From assembly GCA_030447045.1 (NCBI GenBank), contig JAUJMB010000031.1, forward strand, positions 1 through 13,638: a stretch of 13,638 bases of DNA, given 5' to 3'. The position numbers and the translations under genes are program-made. Positions 6,235 through 12,802 of this stretch are shown here, piece by piece (positions within the stretch are counted from its first letter, which is position 1; each line of letters starts with the position of its first letter). This stretch comes from Rubrobacteraceae bacterium (GTDB taxonomy: Bacteria > Actinomycetota > Rubrobacteria > Rubrobacterales > Rubrobacteraceae). Below the pieces are notes generated by a model. That model made no database searches. It was not told where the DNA came from and worked only from the letters and a program-made list of their open reading frames with translations.

Positions 6235-6801
6235 CTACTTTATCGCGGCCATCACCTCGGCCCGGCGGGCCGGGTCTTCGGCGAGGAGGCCGCGCGCGGC
6301 GGACGTGACGGCGGTCGTGCCCGGCCTCCAGGCGCCGGTGGCCGCCATGCAGGTGTGCTCGGCCTCGACGACGACCAGGGAGCCCGTGGAGCCGAGGCCC
6401 TCGTGCAGCGCGTCGGCCACCTGGGCGGTGAGGCGCTCCTGGAGCTGGGGCCTGGCCGCGAGGCCCTCGACGAGGCGCACGATCTCGGAGAAGCCGACGA
6501 CCCGGCCCGCCGGGAGGTAGGCCGCGCCCGCGCGCCCGATCATGGGCAGCAGGTGGTGCTCGCAGACGCTCACGAACGGGATGCCGCGCATCAGGACGAG
6601 ATCCCTGGCGGACTCGTCGAAGGAGACGTCGAGGTGGCGAAGAGGATCCTCGTGGAGCCCCTTGAAGAGCCGGGCGTAGGCCTCGGCGACCCGGGCGGGT
6701 GTCTCCCCGAGGCCATCCCTGGTTACGTCCTCGCCGATGGCGGCGAGGATCTCGCGCACGGCCCGCTCGATGCGGGGCCCGTCGAGGCTCCGCCCCTCCA
6801 T
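6235..6801 (-). CDS. folE: GTP cyclohydrolase I-like protein with altered substrate-site residues
   Basis: The protein has 188 residues, the family's usual size. GTP cyclohydrolase I converts GTP to 7,8-dihydroneopterin triphosphate, the first step to folate and pterins. The zinc ligands are present: Cys80 and His83 in SVCEHHLLPMIG, and Cys151 in EAEHTCMAATG, with spacing identical to the E. coli enzyme (110, 113, 181). Gln121-Glu122 of LQERLT and the ETPARV motif are also kept. By that numbering, Lys136 is Glu106 here (GFSEIVRLVE instead of GLSKxxR) and Arg185 is Thr155 (CMAATG instead of CMxxRG). Both usually help hold the GTP triphosphate. Activity or substrate may therefore differ. ATG at 6801 starts four bases after the HAD stop; a GTG at 6834 would overlap that gene and lacks a ribosome site. 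The symbol names the family, not a proven activity. Confidence 0.86.
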   Translation of the reverse strand: MEGRSLDGPRIERAVREILAAIGEDVTRDGLGETPARVAEAYARLFKGLHEDPLRHLDVSFDESARDLVLMRGIPFVSVCEHHLLPMIGRAGAAYLPAGRVVGFSEIVRLVEGLAARPQLQERLTAQVADALHEGLGSTGSLVVVEAEHTCMAATGAWRPGTTAVTSAARGLLAEDPARRAEVMAAIK

Positions 6802-6805
6802 CCCG

Positions 6806-7516
6806 CTATCCCCGCACGATCCCGGGCAGGCCACGGAGGTCGGGGAGGACGTAGGTCGCCTCCGGCGCCTCCCGGTCCTTGCGGGCCACGTACACCGAGT
6901 CCACGCCGGCCTCGGAGGCCCCGCGAACGTCGGAGACGGGGTCGTTGCCGACCATGACAGCCCGGTCGGCGGTGACGCCGGCGAGCCTGAGCGCCTCGTC
7001 GAAGATCTCGCGCCGCGGCTTCTCGACGCCGAGCACCGCGGAGGCGACGATGCCGTCGAAGTACCCCATCCAGCCCACCTCTTCGAGGACCTTCTCGAGC
7101 TCTATGTCCCAGTTGGAGACGACGTAGAGGGGGACGGACAGTTCCTTGAGCTCCTCCAGGACCCCAACCGACTCGGGGTACGGGTTGAAGGAGATCCTGC
7201 GCTCCGCCACCTCCGCGAGGACGTCCGAGGGGGCCGCGATGCCAAGCTCCTCCGCTGTCCGCTCGGCGTTGCGGCGCCGGAACCGCGCGAGCTCCTCCGC
7301 GGTGCGGTGCTCTATGTTCTGCCGGATGTGCCGCCGCAGGCTCGCCCACACCGGCCCGGCCGCCCTCTCCGCCGTCAGGCCCCCGTTGTCACCGGCGTAG
7401 TAGGGAGAGAGATCATCGACGTAACCCTCCACGTCGAGGTCCACCCAGAGCAGCGTCCCGTCGACGTCCAGAAAGACGGCGTCGTAGCGCATCCCGGTGC
7501 CACCGCCGCGCGTCAT
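6806..7516 (-). CDS. HAD-superfamily hydrolase (HAD-IA-like phosphatase)
   Basis: The protein has 236 residues and is predicted to be a cytosolic phosphohydrolase using an aspartyl-phosphate intermediate. Motif I is FLDVDGTLL at 15-23 (Asp17, Asp19). A helical cap spans about 28-115. Motif II is VVSNWD at 132-137 (Ser134), motif III Lys166 in GVEKPRREIF, and motif IV VGNDPVSDVRGA at 189-200 (Asp192, Asp196). All catalytic positions are intact. The substrate is not predictable; a dephosphorylation step linked to the neighbouring pterin-type enzyme is only a guess from context. The start is unsettled: ATG at 7516 has GGGGA six to seven bases upstream, ATG at 7492 puts motif I nearer the N-terminus, and GTG at 7555 lacks a ribosome site. 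The TAG stop lies four bases before the GTP cyclohydrolase-like ATG, so the two are probably translated together. A TATACT on this strand at 7577-7582 may be the operon's -10 box. Confidence 0.88.
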   Translation of the reverse strand: MTRGGGTGMRYDAVFLDVDGTLLWVDLDVEGYVDDLSPYYAGDNGGLTAERAAGPVWASLRRHIRQNIEHRTAEELARFRRRNAERTAEELGIAAPSDVLAEVAERRISFNPYPESVGVLEELKELSVPLYVVSNWDIELEKVLEEVGWMGYFDGIVASAVLGVEKPRREIFDEALRLAGVTADRAVMVGNDPVSDVRGASEAGVDSVYVARKDREAPEATYVLPDLRGLPGIVRG

Positions 7517-7576
7517 CTCGGGTTCCCCGCCAACGTCTTGCACCTCTCTCGCCACTTCTGCACGAACAGTTCGGGG

Positions 7577-7584
7577 AGTATAAA
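7577..7584. promoter_or_regulatory. Overlapping divergent -10-like boxes (AGTATAAA)
   Basis: On the + strand TATAAA (7579-7584) lies about 20 bases before a strong ribosome site at 7599-7606. On the - strand TATACT (7582-7577) lies about 60 bases before the HAD gene. Both are five-of-six -10 matches sharing the same bases in GC-rich DNA, suggesting a compact divergent promoter. No good -35 hexamer is evident on either strand. Confidence 0.35.
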
Positions 7585-7612
7585 CCGCGGCCCCGTGCCG
7601 GGAGGTGAAACC

Positions 7613-7768
7613 GTGCCCACCGAAACCTGGAGCCCATGGGCGGGGGACCCACCACGTCAGGCCGGCTCAATGATCGTGTTGGTCGTGCGTACGGCGATGA
7701 GGACACAAGAATGCGCGTACACTGGTAAAGGTATTAGGGAGCGCCATATGGTTTGGGGGGCGAGATGA
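7613..7768 (+). CDS. Possible 51-residue protein coupled to the Clp N-domain gene
   Basis: I do not recognise this protein. GTG at 7613 is preceded by GGGAGGTG with five bases between, one of the strongest ribosome sites in the window. A -10-like TATAAA lies about 30 bases upstream of the GTG. The frame ends in a TGA at 7766-7768 that overlaps the ATG of the next gene as ATGA, the usual arrangement for translational coupling. The product starts MPTETWSPWAGDPPRQ, has a short hydrophobic stretch MIVLVVRTAM at about 20-29, and a basic C-terminal half with two cysteines or fewer. About 64 percent of third codon positions are G or C, lower than in clear genes here, so it may be a leader ORF rather than a functional protein. 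Confidence 0.42.
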   Translation: MPTETWSPWAGDPPRQAGSMIVLVVRTAMRTQECAYTGKGIRERHMVWGAR

Positions 7769-8241
7769 ACGGAGCGCTACGCGGGTCAGAGGGTCTCGGT
7801 GTGACGGAAGGAATTCACCGGTCGGTAGACTTGGCTCGCGAGGCGGCCCGAGGCTACGGCAACACCCAGGTGGACACCGAGCATCTGCTGTTGGGGCTTC
7901 TTCAGCAGAGAAGAGAGCGGAAGAACTTTGTGGCGTGGTGCCTCAAGGAGTTCGATGTTGACCTCCGCAAGGTGCGCGGGCAGGTAGAGCGCATGTGGGC
8001 GCCGGGCGTAGGAGCGGGCGAAGAAGTGGAGCTCCCGTTCACACCGCGCTCGAGAAGGATTGTAGAGCAAGCCCAGCGGGAGGCGCGGCAACTCGGTGAC
8101 GAATACCTTGGCACCGAGCATCTGCTGTTGGGGCTTTTGGAGGAGCCAGAGGGTGGCGCAGCACAGGTTCTCTCCGACCTGGGCGTGGATCGCGCCCAAG
8201 CCCGGCAGACGGTCATGCGTATGCTCGGCATTGACGAGTGA
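7765..8241 (+). CDS. Stand-alone Clp N-terminal (Clp R) double-repeat domain protein
   Basis: The protein has 158 residues and consists of two Clp_N helical repeats, about 16-80 and 91-155. Each contains the signature TEHLLLGLL (38-46 and 117-125). In ClpA/ClpC/ClpB this domain binds adaptors and substrates; here there is no AAA+ ATPase module. Stand-alone forms, sometimes called ClpC-like N-domain proteins, may modulate a Clp unfoldase, but that role is inferred. The second repeat is closer to consensus (PFTPRSRRIVEQAQREAR). The first has a divergent segment, RRERKNFVAWCLKEFDVD, and ends in RMWAPG. A 25-base stretch is identical between the repeats (7875-7899 and 8112-8136). ATG at 7765 has GGGGGGCGAG upstream; TTG at 7753 is a weaker alternative. 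The start overlaps the stop of the preceding 51-codon ORF. Confidence 0.9.
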   Translation: MNGALRGSEGLGVTEGIHRSVDLAREAARGYGNTQVDTEHLLLGLLQQRRERKNFVAWCLKEFDVDLRKVRGQVERMWAPGVGAGEEVELPFTPRSRRIVEQAQREARQLGDEYLGTEHLLLGLLEEPEGGAAQVLSDLGVDRAQARQTVMRMLGIDE

Positions 8242-8246
8242 GAGGA

Positions 8247-8300
8247 CGTCGCGAGCGACGAGGATTCTACTGTATCGGGTCGATTCCCCTCCTCCGATAC
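8247..8300 (+). terminator. Two candidate hairpins after the Clp N-domain gene
   Basis: CGTCGC-GA-GCGACG (8247-8260) starts five bases after the stop codon. GTATCGG (8272-8278) pairs with CCGATAC (8294-8300) around a 15-base loop and is followed by GGCTTTAG. Neither has a proper T-run. The rest of the gap to 8514 contains only a further inverted repeat, GACCCT (8397-8402) with AGGGTC (8411-8416), and no gene I can support. Confidence 0.3.
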
Positions 8301-8514
8301 GGCTTTAGTGAATAGCGAAGCGCTAGCTGCTCAAGACCGTGGAGTGGGAAGGCGCGTAGGCTCACTTCCAGCGCGTGAACACCCGACCCTGTGGAAGACC
8401 CTCAGTTCGAAGGGTCGAAAACACCCTCCTTTCACGCACTCGGGTGGATAGAGGCCAAGAGCGGTGACCGCAGCAATCGCTCGCGCCGGCGTGATCGAAG
8501 GAACGCGCAGCGCC

Positions 8515-9873
8515 TCAAGCAACCTGCCCGGTGATGTGTGCTTGCGCCTTCTCCCAAGACTGCGCGCCGATAAGGCGTCCCATCTCCCTGCCCCTCAGGT
8601 CCCCTTCTTCGAAGTGGATGCCACCGTAGCGACGAGAGACCCCGGCCTCGTCGGCGGCATCGGAGAAGGTGGCCCACGACAGGGTCACGTCCGCTTTCGG
8701 AACCGTTCCGGGCTCGACGGCGGAGCTTCCAGCCTTCAGTGTTTTCGAGGCACCGAAGGCGTCGCTCCCCGTAAACCTCTCGAGAACCTCGGCGGCCGCC
8801 GCGCTGAACGTACTGTGCCCGGAGACGTACTCAGGGAAGGGGGGCGTTACCACCGACTCCGCCTGGTAGGGTCGCCAGTCCCCACCATCGATCTTTCCTG
8901 TGCCCTTGTTGGGGCCGGCCCACGCTCTGACCTTCTTGCCCTTGAAAAGGAAGCGTATGGCCGTCACGGGGCGCACGTAGTCCCAGTGCCTCTTGGCCTC
9001 CCAGCAGGCGATGCTGGCGTCGAACACCGCGTTCGTCATCGCGAAGAACATCTTGACATCGGCGTCGAGGTCGTGGTTATCCCTCCCAGAGACGTGCTGG
9101 GCGAAAAGGGCCCAGTGGCCGGGGGGCAGCTCCGACGAAGGACCGTCCGCCCAGTACTCGGCTACGACCTTCTGCTTGTCGGTAAGGTTGGCGCTGTAGT
9201 CGAGGACCTGGTCCGCCTGCTGGCGGTAGTGTCCGGGCGGGTGGGTCGGGCGGGGGTCGGCGGGGCGGAACTGCGAGGCCGACTTCAGCGCGAAGGGGGT
9301 GACGAGTCCCCAGTGCGGGGCGATGTACCTCTGGACCACGAAGCCTCCGTGCCCGTCGGACACACGCAAGGGCTGCCAGTGGTTGGCGTCGTTGATGTGG
9401 TCGGGGTCGTTCACCGGCTCGTAGCCGGTGTAGTCCGAATAGGGCCCCGGGTGCAGGTCACCCAACTGGTTCGAACCGTCGCCGTGCCTGAAGGCAATCA
9501 CGGCCTTTGCTGCAAAGTTGCCGATGCCGCTGGGCGTGTTCTTGTTGGCAGACGTGTCGCTTGGATCGTAACCCAGGCTGCTCAACAGGTCATTAAAGCG
9601 ACTGGCTTCGGTCGGGTACAAGTCCACGAGCGCGGCCCTGGCCGCGTAGCTGATCGCCTCGTTCTTGTTGGCGAGGGTGTGCTCGGCAACCGGACGACGG
9701 AGCGTACCACCGAGACGAGTACCGACCGCCTGGGAATCGTAGGCAGCCCACGCATCGTAGATGCAGGTGTGCAGTATGGCGAGGGCGCGCGCCACCATCG
9801 GAGGCCCCGGGTGGGTACTGCGTATCGCCTCCAGAGCTGCCTCATTCCATCGAACAACGTTGGTCTCGCTCAT
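8515..9873 (-). CDS. Vanadium-dependent haloperoxidase / PAP2-type superfamily protein
   Basis: The protein has 452 residues. Vanadium haloperoxidases bind vanadate and use hydrogen peroxide to oxidise halides; the same fold serves PAP2 acid phosphatases. The vanadate/phosphate site is complete: Lys294-x6-Arg301-Pro in KRHWDYVRPVTAIR, Ser351-Gly352-His353 in PPFPEYVSGHSTFS, and Arg414 and His420 in SRRYGGIHFEEGD. The spacings of 7 (Lys to Arg) and 6 (Arg to His) equal those of the Curvularia chloroperoxidase. The N-terminal half (about 10-290) is helical scaffold. There is no signal peptide, so a cytosolic location is predicted, unlike many characterised members. Halide choice or residual phosphatase activity cannot be read. 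ATG at 9873 has AAAGGAGA six bases upstream; the longer in-frame TTG at 10008 lacks family homology. The gene has its own upstream region with phased repeats and converges on the Clp-N gene. Confidence 0.88.
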   Translation of the reverse strand: MSETNVVRWNEAALEAIRSTHPGPPMVARALAILHTCIYDAWAAYDSQAVGTRLGGTLRRPVAEHTLANKNEAISYAARAALVDLYPTEASRFNDLLSSLGYDPSDTSANKNTPSGIGNFAAKAVIAFRHGDGSNQLGDLHPGPYSDYTGYEPVNDPDHINDANHWQPLRVSDGHGGFVVQRYIAPHWGLVTPFALKSASQFRPADPRPTHPPGHYRQQADQVLDYSANLTDKQKVVAEYWADGPSSELPPGHWALFAQHVSGRDNHDLDADVKMFFAMTNAVFDASIACWEAKRHWDYVRPVTAIRFLFKGKKVRAWAGPNKGTGKIDGGDWRPYQAESVVTPPFPEYVSGHSTFSAAAAEVLERFTGSDAFGASKTLKAGSSAVEPGTVPKADVTLSWATFSDAADEAGVSRRYGGIHFEEGDLRGREMGRLIGAQSWEKAQAHITGQVA

Positions 9874-9969
9874 CTTCGTCTCCTTTCTCTTGTGCTGGGC
9901 GACTCGCTCTATGGATGCTCCGTTTCCAACGGCCCCAAGAGGGTACGCAACCCATTCATCTTGGATGTC

Positions 9970-10014
9970 CTCGATGAATCGAGAATGAGTTTCGCGGTGA
10001 GTTCGCAATGAGAT
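9970..10014 (-). promoter_or_regulatory. Phased direct repeats and a palindrome upstream of the haloperoxidase
   Basis: Read on the - strand, CTCATTGCGAA, CTCACCGCGAAA and CTCATT follow one another, so CTCA recurs at 11 and 12 bp, one helical turn apart (10012 to 9984). Next comes CTCGAT-GA-ATCGAG (9970-9983), an almost perfect 14-bp palindrome. Helically phased repeats suit an OmpR/PhoB-type response regulator. The array lies about 100-140 bases before the start codon. Confidence 0.4.
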
Positions 10015-10025
10015 TGGTCTGACCG

Positions 10026-10044
10026 CCCCGAGATGGCCTCGGGG
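10026..10044 (-). terminator. Candidate terminator hairpin of the MATE operon
   Basis: CCCCGAG (10026-10032) and CTCGGGG (10038-10044) make a perfect 7-bp stem with a five-base loop. It lies downstream of the MATE stop on the - strand and just before the haloperoxidase repeats. No T-run follows. Confidence 0.4.
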
Positions 10045-10064
10045 TGTACATGTAGCGGATACCC

Positions 10065-10097
10065 GCGCCCCAATACTCGTGGCGTCTGTCGGGGCGC
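10065..10097 (-). terminator. Second inverted repeat after the MATE gene
   Basis: GCGCCCC (10065-10071) and GGGGCGC (10091-10097) are perfect 7-bp arms around a 19-base loop, beginning within a few bases of the MATE stop codon. It could act with the hairpin at 10026-10044, but the large loop and missing T-run make termination uncertain. Confidence 0.25.
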
Positions 10098-10099
10098 TC

Positions 10100-11425
10100 C
10101 TACGCGGTGGCGCCGACGACGGCCCACCTTCGGCCGCGGAAGCGCGCGCCGCAGGTGAGGAGACGGACGAGCATCAGGATGTTCAGGGCGGCCCAGACGC
10201 CCGTAACGCCGAGGCCGAGGATGGGCGCGGCGAGGGCCAGGGGGGCGAAGATCAGGAGGGCCGAGAGCATCGACCACTTCAAAAAGCGGGTGTCGCCGGC
10301 CCCGATCAGGATGCCGTCCAGCGCGAAGACCGCCGCGCCAACGGGCTGCATGATCGCGAACAGTGGCCATAGGTCCTTCGCCCGCTCGACCACCTCGGCG
10401 TCGCCGGTGAAGGCGCGCGGGATCGCCCCGGTCCCCGCGAGGAGGGCCGCGCAGAAGGCGCAGCCCACGGCGACGGACCAGAAGATCATGCGCCGGGCCG
10501 CGGAGTAAGCCCTGCTGGCGTCCCCCGCCCCGAGCAGTCGCCCGACGAGGATCTGGCCCGCTATGGCCACGGCGTCGAGCGCGAGCGCGAGAAAGACGAA
10601 GAGCCCGAACGCGACCTGGTGCGCCGCCAGCGACGCCTCCCCCATCCTCGCCGCGACCGCGCTCGCCAGCATAAACGAGAGCAGGAGCGCCCCCGTCCTC
10701 ACGGCTATGTCCCCGCCGACGCGCAGCAGCGGCCGCATGGTCGTCCATCTCGGGCGGCGCGAGTCGGCCGGGGCGCCGAGCAGCCAGTAGACGAACGCGA
10801 GCCCCATGCCAACCTGTGCGATCACCGTCCCCCACGCCGACCCCGCCAACCCCCAACCGAACCCGTAGACGAAGAGGACCTCGAGCACGGCGTTGGCCAC
10901 GTTCGCCGCGACCAGTATGATGAGCGGCGTCTTCAGGTTACCCACGCCCCGCAGGAACCCCTGGCCGGCGAGCGCGACCATCGCGAAGGGCACCCCGAGG
11001 GCGGAGACGCGCAGGTACGCGACGGACATCTCGGCCGTCTCGCCCCTCCCCCCCATCGCCGCGACCGCCGGGCCCGCCAGAACCAGGATGAGGCCCAGCA
11101 GCCCCGCCCCCAGCGCCACCGAGAGCCACAGCGCCTGGGCGCCGATCCTGCCCGCCGCCGCGACCTCCCCCGCCCCGTGCAGCCGCGCCACCCGCGCCGT
11201 CGTCCCGTAGGTGAGGAAGTTGAAGAGCGTGATGGCCGTGCTCAGCAGCGTCGCCGCGATGGCGAGCGCGGCGAGCTGCGGCGTCCCGAGGTGCCCCACT
11301 ATAGCCGTGTCCACCAGGACGTAGCTCGGCTCCGCCGCCAGTGCCCCCAGCGCCGGCAGCGCCAGGGCGAAGATCTCCCGGTCGAAGCGCCGCCCGTCGA
11401 AGTTCCGTGCCTTGCCCTCCGTCAA
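10100..11425 (-). CDS. MATE-family efflux transporter (DinF-like)
   Basis: The protein has 441 residues, typical for MATE, with about 12 transmembrane helices in two six-helix halves. It exports organic compounds, or lipid-like precursors in some members, using a proton or sodium gradient. The first helix carries LALPALGALAAEPSYVLVD and then TAIVGHLGTPQLAALAI, typical of the DinF branch. FLRGVGNLKTPL follows helix 4. The second half starts around residue 235, with ASLAAHQVAF and LDAVAIAGQILVGRLLGAGD matching the inverted repeat. The C-terminus ends in a basic stretch (about 425-435). The start is TTG at 11425, whose bases overlap the upstream gene's TGA (TTGA), suggesting translational coupling; no ATG or GTG is available before helix 1. 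It is the last gene of the operon. The substrate is unknown, and a link to the aminopeptidase upstream is only contextual. Confidence 0.9.
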   Translation of the reverse strand: MTEGKARNFDGRRFDREIFALALPALGALAAEPSYVLVDTAIVGHLGTPQLAALAIAATLLSTAITLFNFLTYGTTARVARLHGAGEVAAAGRIGAQALWLSVALGAGLLGLILVLAGPAVAAMGGRGETAEMSVAYLRVSALGVPFAMVALAGQGFLRGVGNLKTPLIILVAANVANAVLEVLFVYGFGWGLAGSAWGTVIAQVGMGLAFVYWLLGAPADSRRPRWTTMRPLLRVGGDIAVRTGALLLSFMLASAVAARMGEASLAAHQVAFGLFVFLALALDAVAIAGQILVGRLLGAGDASRAYSAARRMIFWSVAVGCAFCAALLAGTGAIPRAFTGDAEVVERAKDLWPLFAIMQPVGAAVFALDGILIGAGDTRFLKWSMLSALLIFAPLALAAPILGLGVTGVWAALNILMLVRLLTCGARFRGRRWAVVGATA

Positions 11426-11643
11426 AGGGTCTCTGCGTCGAGGCCGTGCCTCTCTGAGAGCTCGCGCATCACGTTATCCACGGCGTCCGCGGCGGCGTCG
11501 GGGACGTAGAAGTACGCCGTCTGCGGGAAGCGGTCCTCGTCGGGCTCGGCGCGCGCGAACCGGTAGTCGACGCCCAGCCGGTCGAGGGCGTCGCGGACGG
11601 CCTCAAGCGCCGCCTCGTCCTTCACGTTGTCCACGCGCAGCAT
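11422..11643 (-). CDS. Small conserved-looking protein of 73 residues, unknown function
   Basis: I do not recognise a named family. The sequence reads MLRVDNVKDEAALEAVRDAL at the N-terminus, then VDYRFARAEPDEDRF, TAYFYVPD and a final amphipathic helix AADAVDNVMRELSERHG. This pattern (strand-helix-strand-strand-helix) suggests a small ferredoxin-like alpha/beta fold. There are no cysteines, so metal binding like heavy-metal-associated domains is unlikely. It is acidic and lacks a signal or membrane segment, so it is predicted cytosolic. GC-biased third positions support coding. ATG at 11643 has GGAGGG about seven bases upstream; an in-frame GTG at 11658 is the alternative. It lies 18 bases after the aminopeptidase, and its TGA overlaps the TTG start of the MATE gene, so it is probably translated with both. 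Confidence 0.75.
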   Translation of the reverse strand: MLRVDNVKDEAALEAVRDALDRLGVDYRFARAEPDEDRFPQTAYFYVPDAAADAVDNVMRELSERHGLDAETL

Positions 11644-11661
11644 CGTCTGTCCCTCCACGGT

Positions 11662-12765
11662 TCAGCCCCCAAGGTCGAAGTCGAGGAAACGGCCGTCCTT
11701 CTGGATCAACTCGCCGTCGGCGTAGAGCTCGCCGCCCTCGCGCAGGTCGCAGACGAGGTCGGTGTGGACGCTGGAGTCGTGGACGCCCCCGGTCTCCTTG
11801 TACGAGCGGCCGATGGCGAGGTGGACGGTGCCGCCGAGCTTCTCGTCGAAGAGGACGTTGGCGCTCGCCCGGCCTATGTTGTAGTTGGTGCCGATGCCGA
11901 TCTCGCCGAGGAATCTTGCCCCGGCGTCGGTGTCGAGCAGGCTCTCCAGGTACTCCCCGCCCTTCTCCGCCCCGGACTCGACGACCTTTCCGTTCTCGAA
12001 GCGCAGCCGCGCGCCGGCGACCTCCCGGCCCCCGATGGCCGCCGGCACCCCGAAGGTGACGTGCCCGTTGGCCGAGTCCTCGATGGGGCCGGTAAAGACC
12101 TCCCCGCACGGCATGTTCCGCCTCCCGGACGAGTTGACGAACGTACGCCCCTCGACGGAGAGCGTCAGGTCCGTCCCCGGGCCCACTATGCGGAGCTCCC
12201 GCGCCTCCTCGAGGCGCTCTTTTAGCCTGGCCTGTTCCCTGGACTTCTCCTGCCAGTAGCGGACCGGGTCCTCCTCGTCGAGGCCCATGGCGGAGAAAGC
12301 AAAGTCCTCGTACTCGGCGAGGCCCATGTTCGCCTCCTGGGCGAGGGCCGCCGTCGGGAAGAGCGTGAGCATCCAGCGGTTCTTCTGCAGCATGATCTCC
12401 GAGAGCGGCCGGTTCAGCGCGGCGAGCCTCTGCTGCTTGGCCGGGTCCACGTTCGCCAGAGCCCGCGTGTTCGACGGCGCCTTTATCCCGATCTCCGCGT
12501 CCGCCTCCTCGGCGACAAAGCGCCGGATGGACGGTATGTTCTCGTAGTGAACGTCCCTGGCGTGCTCGAAGAAGAGCTCCTGCATCCCCGGAAGCCCGAG
12601 CTGCAAGACCGGCACGGCCCCGACCTGCAACAGCCTAACGTAGATGGCCTTGACCAGCGGCTCGGCCCCGGTCTCCCCGAAGACCACCACCTGCTCACCC
12701 TCGCCCGCCTCGATCGAGTAGTCCACGAGCACCCGCGCCAGCTTCTCCAAACGTCTGTCTATCAA
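11662..12765 (-). CDS. M29-family metalloaminopeptidase (aminopeptidase T/AmpS-like)
   Basis: The protein has 367 residues, near the usual 370-410. M29 enzymes remove N-terminal residues from peptides with a two-metal centre in the cytosol. The N-terminal domain (about 1-185) includes EQVVVFGETGAEPLVKAIY. The catalytic domain carries the expected ligands: Glu222 in MPCGEVFTGP, Glu288 in FLGEIGIGTN, His315 in VHLAIGRSY with Tyr322, and His334 and Asp336 in SSVHTDLVCDL. Nothing essential appears missing. The start is TTG at 12765, giving MIDRRLEKLARVLVDYS, because GAGGAGGA lies six bases upstream and homology begins there; the longer open frame upstream is the isomerase gene read out of frame. 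It follows that gene by 37 bases and precedes the 73-residue gene by 18, so peptide breakdown is part of the same operon. Confidence 0.9.
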   Translation of the reverse strand: MIDRRLEKLARVLVDYSIEAGEGEQVVVFGETGAEPLVKAIYVRLLQVGAVPVLQLGLPGMQELFFEHARDVHYENIPSIRRFVAEEADAEIGIKAPSNTRALANVDPAKQQRLAALNRPLSEIMLQKNRWMLTLFPTAALAQEANMGLAEYEDFAFSAMGLDEEDPVRYWQEKSREQARLKERLEEARELRIVGPGTDLTLSVEGRTFVNSSGRRNMPCGEVFTGPIEDSANGHVTFGVPAAIGGREVAGARLRFENGKVVESGAEKGGEYLESLLDTDAGARFLGEIGIGTNYNIGRASANVLFDEKLGGTVHLAIGRSYKETGGVHDSSVHTDLVCDLREGGELYADGELIQKDGRFLDFDLGG

Positions 12766-12802
12766 AGGGGTCCTCCTCGGGTTTCGACTGCGGGAGAGCT
12801 TA

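Noticed and set aside
8397..8416. GTTCGAA within an inverted repeat, considered as a tRNA T-arm.
   Set aside because: No acceptor, D or anticodon arms can be placed around it.
8331..8522. A 63-codon - strand frame between the Clp-N and haloperoxidase genes, considered as a small gene or transposase remnant.
   Set aside because: No ribosome site, no recognisable motif and overlap with the haloperoxidase end. The repeats there are short and typical of GC-rich spacer.
9909..9959. A 16-codon frame (MNGLRTLLGPLETEHP) upstream of the haloperoxidase, considered as a leader peptide.
   Set aside because: GAGGA lies eight bases before its ATG, but there is no overlap or attenuator-like structure with the downstream gene. 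Such a short frame is expected by chance.
8515..10008. A longer haloperoxidase starting at TTG 10008.
   Set aside because: The extra 45 residues show no family similarity and run through the repeat region, whereas ATG 9873 has a strong ribosome site.
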